DNA from: an uncultured Bacteroides sp.
GTDB lineage: Bacteria > Bacteroidota > Bacteroidia > Bacteroidales > Bacteroidaceae
Length of the DNA: 11,050 nucleotides
Direction of reading: 5' to 3'
Assembly: GCA_902472795.1 (NCBI GenBank)
Contig: CABROZ010000074.1
Coordinates: 1-11,050, forward strand
Below the pieces are notes generated by a model, which saw only the letters and a list, made by a program, of their open reading frames with translations, did no database searches and was not told the origin of the DNA. A program made the position numbers and the translations under genes. Shown piece by piece: positions 1 through 6,691 of this stretch; the first letter of the stretch is position 1; every line of letters starts with the position of its first letter.

Positions 1-112
1 GATGGAAATGTGTTTTGTTTCGCTTTTTAACAATATGAGATAGGCGTTTTCTATGTTGCTGATTGTTCCTGTTTCTGTTACGAATCAATAATTTTGTGTG
101 AACAGACTTTTC

Positions 113-145
113 TCTGTGTTACATAATGTTTCGTCTGCGTTACAT
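113..145 (+). promoter_or_regulatory. Two 12-bp direct repeats spaced 21 bp, candidate operator
   Basis: TCTGTGTTACAT at 113-124 and TCTGCGTTACAT at 134-145 match at 11 of 12 positions and start exactly 21 bp apart, two turns of the helix. AraC-family DNA-binding domains, such as the one ending the downstream protein, commonly bind direct repeats with about this spacing. The second copy overlaps the possible -7 element at 141-148. Autoregulation, or control by another AraC-type protein, is an inference; the repeats are what the sequence shows. Confidence 0.35.
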
Positions 146-183
146 TTGCACTTTGTATGGCTCATATATTGAGTATTATACGC

Positions 184-191
184 TATATTTG
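184..191 (+). promoter_or_regulatory. Candidate -7 promoter element (TATATTTG)
   Basis: This is a full match to the Bacteroides -7 consensus TAnnTTTG. It would start a transcript near 198, giving a leader of about 28 nt before ATG 226. No TTTG -33 element lies 19 to 21 bp upstream (the nearest TTTG, at 152-155, is 28 bp away). In such AT-rich DNA a chance match is possible, and the element at 141-148 is an alternative. Confidence 0.3.
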
Positions 192-225
192 GCACCGTTT
201 TTAAGATGTAACATTTCTATATACC

Positions 226-288
226 ATGAATCGATATATTCGCATTATCGTTTTTATTATTTGTATAGCTCTTTTGACTTGGGCATAG
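226..288 (+). pseudogene. Out-of-frame signal peptide of the hybrid regulator
   Basis: From ATG 226 the frame reads MNRYIRIIVFIICIALLTWA and then TAG (286-288). This is a classic signal-peptide layout: a short start with two arginines, then a hydrophobic core. The main frame, one step away, reads GIAQTGRFYTMENGLSSS across the same point, the expected beginning of a mature propeller sensor. Restoring one base, for instance a fourth G in the GGG at 281-283, would give ...LLTWGIA followed by QTGRFY, with a plausible signal peptidase I site after GIA. I infer a one-base deletion in this strain, or a sequencing error. Confidence 0.75.
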
Positions 289-3200
289 CTCAGACAGGCC
301 GCTTTTATACCATGGAGAATGGATTGTCCAGCAGTTTGGTTAATGAGCTCCTGCAAGATAGTCGGGGATTTGTCTGGATAGCCACCGAATATGGTTTGAA
401 TCGTTTCGATGGCATTCGCTTTACCAATTATCGACATGTATTGGGCGATTCTACTACCATTAAAAATAACTATGTACATACATTGTTCGAAGACAGCCGG
501 CAGAATCTTTTTGTCGGGTGTATTGACGGATTGATGATATATGATCGGGATACGGATACTTTTACGGAGATACCCATGGTGCGTGCAGGAAGAAGGGTGT
601 ATCCGCATGTGACGCAAATGTGCGAATTGCATAATGGGGAGGTTTGGATAGCAACAACCGGTCAAGGAATGTTCCGCCTGAATGAGAAGAGGAGTGAAGC
701 TGTTTCGATGGATGCCATATTGCTTCAGGCAAATTATAATTTTCTGCAGAATTTTTATGAGGATTCCGATCATAATATTTGGATTGCTACGGATGTCAAT
801 GGGCTGATCTATTATGAACCGGTCACTCGGAGGAGTCGTTTTTTCAGGTATTCGGACATTAATGACAACAGTGTGTCATCGATCGGTGAAGATGCTCAGG
901 GAAATCTTTTTATCGGGACGCCGAAAGGGGGACTTTTACGGTATGACAAGCAGAATCACTGTTTTATTCCTGTCCCTTGCAACAAGTCTGAACCTGTATC
1001 AGTAAATTGTATGGCTTTAGTGGCCGGCAAGCTGTTGGTCGGTACTGACGGACAAGGATTAAAAGTCTATAATCCGGCCATTAATGGTTTGGAAGATTAC
1101 AGCATCAACTCTGCTCCGCAGGATTTTTCGAAGGGAAAAATCCATGCGATAATGGAAGATAAGGATAAGAATCTGTGGTTGGGGTTGTTTCAGAAAGGAA
1201 TTATGCTGATCCCGAACCAGGAAAATCCTTTTGAGTACTACGGGTACAAGTCAACATATTACAATCCTATCGGCGAAGGATGTGTGATGTCTGTTTTTCA
1301 AGATGAAAACTATCATTTGTGGGTGGGAGCCGACAACGAAGGTCTGTTCGAGTTGGGCATTGACGGCAAACGTCTTCATCATTATAAGCCGAGTAGTTCC
1401 TCTCAATCGGTTGCAAATACGATTATGTGTATGTTTGAAGATTCGAACGGTGACTTTTGGGTTGGTTCTTACACGAGAGGATTGGCAAAAATGGATCGGA
1501 ATACCGGTGAGTGCGAATATCTGAAACAAATTGGAAATAATAAGGTCTTGTCCATTGCTGAAGATAATAAGAAAAATCTGTATATTGCGACATTGGGCGG
1601 AGGCTTTTTTAAGTATAATTTAGAGACAAAAAAGCTGATGCATTACGAATCGTCCAAGGATGAGACGGGGGATTTAGGACGAAATGAATTGGCTAACGAT
1701 TGGGTTAATTATTTGATTTGTGACCGTGAGGGGTATGTCTGGTTAGCCCATTATAAGGGAATCAGTTGCTTTAATCCTGCCACCAACAGTTTTCTTAACT
1801 TTAAGCAGACGAATACGTTGATTACCGATTGCGTTGGCTATGCACTGTTGGAAGGTGTTGATGGGCGTATTTGGGCAGGTACAACTGCCGGGTTGTACTG
1901 CTTTGATAAGAAAACCGAGGAATTTGAACAATATACTGTCAAGGAAGGGTTGCCCAATGATGTTATTTGCGGATTGTGTGAAGACGGGCAACACAATATC
2001 TGGATCAGCACTTATAAAAGTATCAGTAAATACGATGTGGAAGGACGGCGATTTGTCAATTACTATGCGGGCGATGGCTTGCAAGGTAATGAGTTCACGC
2101 ATGGTGCTTTTTATCGGGCTTCTTCAGGAAAGATTTTCTTTGGGGGTGTAAACGGAATAACCAGTTTCTTGCCTGACGCAATCAGTGGCGAGTCGAAAGC
2201 CATGGAAGTGTGGATTACAGACTTTTTTATTTTCGACAAGCCTGTGCACAAAAATACTATTTCCGGTGACAGTCCTGTCATTCAGGAAAATGTTCAGGAT
2301 GCAAAGCTGTTTCGGCTTGCTTACGATGACAATACGTTCAGTATCATTTTTTCGACTTTGCAATACAATACTCCAGAGCAAGTTACTTACCAGTACCGGA
2401 TGGAAGAATTGGGTACTAAGTGGTTATCGACCGAGCCAGGAGTGAATCGGGTTACTTACAATAATCTGCCTCCCGGTAAATATACTTTTTCTGTCCGGGC
2501 GCTGAAGCATGGAAACTATTCGGACATACGTACGGTCAGGATAGTGATCTCCCCTCCATGGTACGAAACCAAGTGGGCTTATTTCATCTATTGCCTGTTG
2601 TTTATCTTCCTGGTATTAGGAACTATCAGTTATATCCGCTCGCGTATGCGTCACCGTCGTGAACTGATGGAGCGGGAGCATGCCGAACAACTGAATGAAA
2701 CCAAGTTGCAGTTCTTTATCAATATTTCTCATGAAATACGTACTCCGATGACGCTGATTATTAATCCGTTGGAGAAGCTTATAGCCGATCAGAAAGACTC
2801 TGAGCTTCATAAGACATATCTGATGATTTATCGAAACGCTCAACGCATTTTGCGCCTGATCAATCAGTTGATGGACATCCGCAAGCTGGATGAAGGACAG
2901 ATATTCCTGAAATTCCGCGAAACCGATATTGTAGGGTTTATCAATGATGTGATGACGACGTTTGATTATCTGGCGCGGAAAAAGAAGATCCGCTTTACGT
3001 TCGAGCACGATATGCCGGAATTGAAGGTGTGGATTGATCTGAACAACTTTGATAAGATTCTGATGAACATCCTCTCTAATGCGTTTAAATATACGCCCGA
3101 AGAAGGGGAGGTGCAGGTAGCGCTGACTACAGGGAAAGATCCTACGCGCAAAGATGCTTTGAAGGAGTATTTCGAAATAACCGTTACCGATAGCGGTATT

Positions 3201-4319
3201 GGCATCGACAAGAGCAAAATAGAACGGATATTCGAACGCTTCTATCAGATAGACAATGATGTGACCCAGTCTAATTTCGGAACGGGAATCGGATTGCACC
3301 TGTCCCGTTCGTTAGTCCTGCTGCATCATGGTATTATCTTTGCAGAGAACCGTACGGATACGTCCGGAAGCCGTTTCGTTATCCGTATTCCTTTGGGAGC
3401 TGCTCATTTACGCGCAGACGAACTTGAATCCGGTGAAAGTAACATAAAAATGGTATCTGCACCTTTGAAGTCACAGATTTCTCCTGTGTTGAGTGTGGTG
3501 CAGGACGAGCAGCATACCGAAGAGGAAAAAGTGGTTAAGCCTAAAACTCACCAGAAGGTGCTGGTTGTGGAAGATGAAGAGGAAATCCTTACTTATTTGA
3601 AAAATGAGTTGTCGGATGAGTACCGGATTCAGACGTGTACGAATGGCAAGGAAGCCTATGAACTGATGCTGGTCGATATGCCCGATTTAGTCATCAGCGA
3701 CATCATGATGCCCGAAATGGACGGACTCACATTGTGTAGAAAGATTAAGCAGAATACCAACATCAACCATATACCGGTTGTGTTGCTCACGGCTAAGTCG
3801 AAGCCAGAAGACCGATTGGAAGGTATGGATACGGGGGCTGACGGTTATATTGTGAAACCGTTCAATACGGACTTGTTGAAGAGTACGATTGCCAATCTGT
3901 TGTTGAATCGTCGTATGTTGCGAAACAAGTTCAGCGGTACCCAGCAGCAGGAAGACAAGATAGACAAACTGCAGATGCAGTCGGGCGACGAGAAGCTGAT
4001 GGAAAAGATCATGAAAGTGGTGAACGAACACCTGGCTGATCCCGACTTGAATGCTGAGTTGCTCGCCACGGAGGTTGGACTTAGCCGGGTACATATTCAT
4101 CGGAAATTGAAAGAACTGACCAATCTTTCAGCCCGCGATTTCATAAAGAACATCCGTCTGCAGCAGGCCGCCAAGCTTCTGGCCGAGGACAAGAAGCTCA
4201 CCATTTCAGAGGTGGCGTATGCTACGGGCTATGCTAATCTGTCGCATTTCTCCAATTCGTTTAAGGAACGATATGGCATGTCGCCTAAAGACTACATTAA
4301 TAAACACCGGAAAGAGTAG
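226..4319 (+). CDS. Hybrid two-component system sensor/regulator (HTCS), one-base frameshift at its signal peptide
   Basis: Single-chain sensor, kinase and transcription factor of the Bacteroides HTCS type; family members bind a glycan fragment in the periplasm and activate a polysaccharide utilisation locus. The main frame is open from 126 to 4319. Numbering from 126 (1397 residues): propeller repeats run from about 56 to 700, with typical motifs such as GFVWIATEYGLNRFDG, NLWLGLFQKG, HLWVGADNEG and RIWAGTTAGL. A Y_Y_Y domain follows (about 735-812), then a membrane helix (about 817-838) and a HisKA domain with the H-box ISHEIRTP (His869). The ATPase domain has its N-box around Asn985, DSGIGID from Asp1022 and GTGIGLHLS from Gly1052. 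The receiver domain has DIMMPEMDG with phospho-acceptor Asp1192 and the KPF lysine. The AraC HTH fills about 1290-1390. I take ATG 226 as the native start, since it encodes the signal peptide in the neighbouring frame; repaired length would be about 1364 residues. Without repair, no recognisable export signal is in frame, so sensing would probably be lost. No target locus is visible nearby. Confidence 0.9.
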
Positions 4320-4324
4320 TTGGT

Positions 4325-4500
4325 GGTGAAACATGCGGTGAAACGTCCGTAATCCGTTATCTTTCACCGTATCCGATTGTATATGAGTGGAGTAGAGTCG
4401 GGTGAAAGCGTGAAGGCAGATCGGATGATGCTGTTTTTATCTGTACTATCGGCTGGAAATGTCTCGTCAGAGGGGCTTCCTTTCACCTCTAATATTTCAC
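4325..4500. repeat. Cluster of GGTGAAA / TTTCACC motifs
   Basis: GGTGAAA occurs at 4325-4331, 4337-4343 and 4401-4407. Its reverse complement TTTCACC occurs at 4362-4368 and 4481-4487, and a truncated TTTCAC at 4495-4500. The copies at 4336-4343 and 4362-4369 are the arms of a potential hairpin. The first two direct copies are 12 bp apart. The role is unknown; protein-binding sites or remnants of a repeat are possible. Confidence 0.45.
4333..4372 (+). terminator. Possible hairpin just after the regulator stop codon
   Basis: Arms 4333-4343 and 4362-4372 pair over 11 positions, eight of them a perfect CGGTGAAA/TTTCACCG match and one a G-U pair, around an 18-nt loop. It lies 13 nt after the regulator's stop. 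It lacks a T run, so it is a weak terminator candidate; 3'-end stabilisation is equally possible. Confidence 0.3.
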
Positions 4501-4501
4501 T

Positions 4502-4555
4502 TTGCGCCCGTCAAGTGCCACTTTATGTTTGTCAAGTGGCACTTGACGGGCGTAA
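4502..4555. repeat. Perfect 19-bp inverted repeat with 10-nt loop
   Basis: CGCCCGTCAAGTGCCACTT (4505-4523) is repeated exactly in reverse complement at 4534-4552. Outside it, 4504/4553 can form G-U on the + strand and 4502-4503/4554-4555 add two more pairs, so the stem may reach 22 bp. Each arm also contains a near-perfect 11-bp palindrome (AAGTG, one base, CACTT), so the same RNA could fold as one long stem or two small ones. Its place between converging genes suits a bidirectional terminator or 3'-end barrier, but no T run follows on either strand. Confidence 0.8.
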
Positions 4556-4584
4556 CTATCCATATGAATTCCGGCAATAAGAAG

Positions 4585-4738
4585 AAGCAATGTCAGTATG
4601 TCCCATAAGCAATGTCAACAGGGCTTACAAGCAGTGTCAATGAGCAACACAAGCATTGCTGCCGAGCGACACAAGTGTTGTAGCCGAGCAACACAAGTGT
4701 TGCTGTTGAGCGACACAAGTGTTTCTCGACAGGGCTGA
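4585..4738. repeat. Seven tandem degenerate 22-bp units
   Basis: Units begin with AAG at 4585, 4607, 4629, 4651, 4673, 4695 and 4717, an exact 22-bp step. The first three share AAGCARTGTCA. The middle ones share GAGCRACACAAG, with AAGTGTTG at 4673 and 4695. The junctions are palindromic: AGCAACAC (4687-4694), AA, then GTGTTGCT (4697-4704) pair over eight bases, and the junction around 4651 keeps the outer five pairs although its inner bases differ. The second and last units share ACAGGGCT followed by ACA after one variable base. The period is not a multiple of three and no frame makes sense of it, so the array is non-coding. There are no unique spacers, so it is not CRISPR. Function is unknown. 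Confidence 0.8.
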
Positions 4739-4764
4739 CAGTACGTAGCGGCTGAGGGTCGGGA

Positions 4765-5976
4765 TTATTTGGACACTCCGTTTCGCCAGATGTCGTTTAC
4801 CTTTTTACGGATGGCCAGGATATTGACTAAGGAGACGACGACGAACAGCAGGCTGCCGGTCAGCAGGCAGGGCCATAACGAACCGGTTTCCAACTGAGGA
4901 AATAGAGTTTGCAAGGTATCCGTGTAATAACTTCTTATCCAGACTACCCCGCTTACCGACAGCAGGAATACAATCAGGTTCAACCCGATGGTCAGCAGGT
5001 CGTATGGCATGGCTACCTTCACCGGACTATATCCGATGAGTAGCAGGTTTTCCAGCTTGACGGTGTTTTTCTGCAGAAGCAGGAATATGCTGAGCATCAG
5101 GATGTAGAACGACAGTAGGCTGATGAACAGACCGACACCCATGACGATGCCGGTGATGAGTCGCAGGAAGTAAGTCGTCTTTCCGGCGTCTAAGTTATTG
5201 CCTTCGGTTTCGTAATTCTTCTGTTGGAAATAGTCGGTGATGGCCGTATCGGTCGGATTGTTCACTTCGACAATCAGGCGCGACGGTTGAGGCTCCTGGT
5301 TGGGGGCGAAGGTCTGGTTGGCCCATTTCATAAACGATTGTGGTACCAGTATTGTATTCAGTCGGTTGGAAAATCCGACGATATTTCCCTTGTATTGTTC
5401 CACACGTCCGTTGCCTCGCATGATGATGTCCATCTGAATCAGGCTCATCACGCCTTCCGACAGCTTGGGCAGACTGCGGCTCTGGGCGAATCCGAAGTTG
5501 TACAGGTTGAGGTAATTGCGGGGGATGATGATGGGGATGGTGTGGCTGTTTTCGTCGAAATGCCATTTGTCTAAATTGACATCGACGTACTCATCGGGTA
5601 CCGATTCGAAAAACATTTCCGTGGACAGGTGTATGCCTGCCTCCTGCATACCGAGTCCTGCCGATACCTTGAACAGTGAAGGAGTAAAGGCACCGACGCT
5701 GCGGGTGAACGGCTGGCGTTGCAGGTATTCGATTTCTTGTTTGGTAAAGGTATTGCTTCGTCCGGTCAAGCTGCCGAGCGTGCTGATTTTCTTGGTGGCG
5801 ATGATATAGTCCTTTTTCATGAAACTGTCTCCTTGCGTGAACAGCGGAAGTACATCGCGATAGAACTGTATGCTAAGCAAGACTATCAGCATGCCGAACA
5901 GGTTGGCCAGGAAGAAGCCGGACAGTTGGCCGATGCTGATGTGCTGGCGGAGGAGTTTCCAGACGAGTTTATTCAT
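4765..5976 (-). CDS. FtsX-like ABC transporter permease
   Basis: Inner-membrane permease of about 403 residues with the layout of FtsX/MacB-type ABC subunits. There is one N-terminal membrane helix (about 20-37), a large extracytoplasmic domain (about 45-265), and three C-terminal helices (about 273-301, 326-346 and 368-388). A short cytoplasmic loop, KLENLLLIGYSPVKVA, sits between helices 2 and 3 where FtsX-type permeases contact their ATPase. I chose ATG 5976 (MNKLVWKLLRQ), preceded by an A-rich stretch; a TTG at 5988 would add only four residues. The ATPase gene ends 14 nt upstream, so the two are almost certainly co-translated partners. Such systems do mechanotransmission, lipoprotein release or peptide/lipid export rather than classic import. 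The substrate cannot be told from sequence. Confidence 0.8.
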   Translation of the reverse strand: MNKLVWKLLRQHISIGQLSGFFLANLFGMLIVLLSIQFYRDVLPLFTQGDSFMKKDYIIATKKISTLGSLTGRSNTFTKQEIEYLQRQPFTRSVGAFTPSLFKVSAGLGMQEAGIHLSTEMFFESVPDEYVDVNLDKWHFDENSHTIPIIIPRNYLNLYNFGFAQSRSLPKLSEGVMSLIQMDIIMRGNGRVEQYKGNIVGFSNRLNTILVPQSFMKWANQTFAPNQEPQPSRLIVEVNNPTDTAITDYFQQKNYETEGNNLDAGKTTYFLRLITGIVMGVGLFISLLSFYILMLSIFLLLQKNTVKLENLLLIGYSPVKVAMPYDLLTIGLNLIVFLLSVSGVVWIRSYYTDTLQTLFPQLETGSLWPCLLTGSLLFVVVSLVNILAIRKKVNDIWRNGVSK

Positions 5977-5990
5977 TGTTTCTTTCAAAG

Positions 5991-6635
5991 TTAAAGTTTA
6001 TATACTTCGTTGTATGCCAGTGGCAGGTGTTTGCCAATGGACGTTACGATGATACCGGCTTGTTGCCGCCCGGCTTCTTCTGTCAGCAGTCGGCTCATGA
6101 TGGCTCCGTTTTCGTCGTCAAGGTGGCTGACCGGTTCGTCTAAGAATATAAAGTCGAATGGCTGGCACAGGCTGCGGATAAAGGCTACGCGCTGTTGCTG
6201 CCCGAAGGACAGTTTGCCGGCTTTTACGTCAGTCTTGTCGGCGATGCCCATGGTTTCGAAAAGAGCGATGATTTCTTTCTTCTTCTTGTGATTGGTCAGC
6301 CGGTTCTTCAGAAGAACGTTTTCGAGTGCTGTCAGTTCGGGAAAAATGCGCAGTTCCTGAAAAAGAATGCTGAGCGATTGTCTTCGTATGTTTCCCCATT
6401 CGCTGACCGAAAGCGAGCGGATGTTGCGTTCGTCGAAGTTGATGATACCCTGATAGTCGCGGCGGTATCCGTAAATGTAACTGCAAAGCGAGGACTTGCC
6501 TGTGCCCGATGCGGCTTCAATCAGGTAGCTCTTACCTTTGCTGAATGTAATTTGCTGATGCCAGATGTCGGAGGTTATGGCATCACGGTCGGCAAACACT
6601 TGTGGAAGTGTTTGCCGTAGGTGAATATTGTTCAT
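5991..6635 (-). CDS. ABC transporter ATP-binding protein with non-canonical motifs
   Basis: Cytoplasmic ATPase of 214 residues, a single nucleotide-binding domain of LolD/FtsE/MacB size. Visible motifs are Walker A AASGTGKSS (41-49, Lys47), Q-loop Gln93 in LFQELRIF, signature LSFGQQQR (142-149), Walker B DFIFLDEP with Glu167, and D-loop SHLD (170-173). Three positions depart from the usual pattern. The first Walker A glycine is Ala, the signature reads LSFGQ instead of LSGGQ, and the switch histidine, normally in VTHD, is replaced by Ser199 in VTSIGKHL. Lys47, Gln93 and the catalytic Glu are kept, so ATP binding is expected, but turnover may be slow or regulated differently. It lies between the DUF4836 gene (51-nt gap) and the permease (14-nt gap), and probably powers that permease. 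Confidence 0.85.
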   Translation of the reverse strand: MNNIHLRQTLPQVFADRDAITSDIWHQQITFSKGKSYLIEAASGTGKSSLCSYIYGYRRDYQGIINFDERNIRSLSVSEWGNIRRQSLSILFQELRIFPELTALENVLLKNRLTNHKKKKEIIALFETMGIADKTDVKAGKLSFGQQQRVAFIRSLCQPFDFIFLDEPVSHLDDENGAIMSRLLTEEAGRQQAGIIVTSIGKHLPLAYNEVYKL

Positions 6636-6672
6636 TTTCTGATGTTTACAGTTCGTTTGCAGTCGTCACGCC

Positions 6673-6691
6673 TGTAAGCAGTCGGCTTACA
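6673..6691 (-). other. Small hairpin across the DUF4836 stop codon
   Basis: TGTAAGC (6673-6679) and GCTTACA (6685-6691) form a perfect 7-bp stem with a 5-nt loop. The stop codon of the DUF4836 gene (6687-6689) lies inside one arm. No T run follows on the - strand, so it is not a standard terminator. It could mark a processing or attenuation point that lowers expression of the two ABC genes relative to those upstream. Confidence 0.35.

Larger units (their letters stand above)
1..225. other. AT-rich leader upstream of the hybrid regulator gene
   Basis: No credible coding region is seen in this stretch on either strand. It is AT-rich and holds three matches to the Bacteroides -7 element TAnnTTTG on the + strand (89-96, 141-148, 184-191), none with a good TTTG at the usual upstream distance. 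It also holds the short motif GTTAC at 77-81, 118-122 and 139-143, and its reverse complement GTAAC at 208-212. The main reading frame of the regulator stays open back to an ATG at 126, but the residues encoded from 126 to about 288 are Tyr-rich and unlike any propeller or signal sequence, so I treat 1-225 as regulatory rather than coding. Confidence 0.5.
4320..4764. other. Structured intergenic region between convergent units
   Basis: This 445-bp stretch separates the regulator (+) from the ABC permease (-). I find no supportable gene. It contains, left to right, GGTGAAA-type repeats with a possible hairpin, a 19-bp perfect inverted repeat, and an array of seven 22-bp units. No run of T follows the hairpins on the + strand and no run of A precedes them, so canonical intrinsic terminators for the two converging transcripts are not evident, although the large hairpin could stop or stabilise both. 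Confidence 0.7.

Noticed and set aside
126..225. In-frame N-terminal extension of the hybrid regulator starting at ATG 126
   Set aside because: The residues are Tyr-rich with no signal peptide or family likeness, there is no convincing ribosome binding site, and the extension runs across the likely promoter region. A proper signal peptide exists at ATG 226 in the neighbouring frame.
261..290. Programmed ribosomal frameshifting to join the signal peptide to the propeller
   Set aside because: No X XXY YYZ slippery heptamer is in frame before TAG 286-288 and no strong downstream stem was seen; a one-base deletion or sequencing error is simpler.
2616..3299. Long - strand open frame opposite the kinase domain (also similar ones opposite DUF4836 and rsmE)
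   Set aside because: These are antisense shadows of clear genes, with no domain likeness and no promoter or ribosome binding site of their own.
4377..4580. Small + strand open frame of 67 codons
   Set aside because: It runs through the GGTGAAA motifs and the large inverted repeat, has no recognisable domain or ribosome binding site, and its composition is explained by the repeats.
4585..4738. Short CRISPR array
   Set aside because: The 22-bp units follow each other directly with no unique spacers, are degenerate, and no cas gene is near.
5977..5988. TTG start four codons upstream for the ABC permease
   Set aside because: ATG 5976 is a stronger start with an A-rich stretch in front; the extension adds only MKET.
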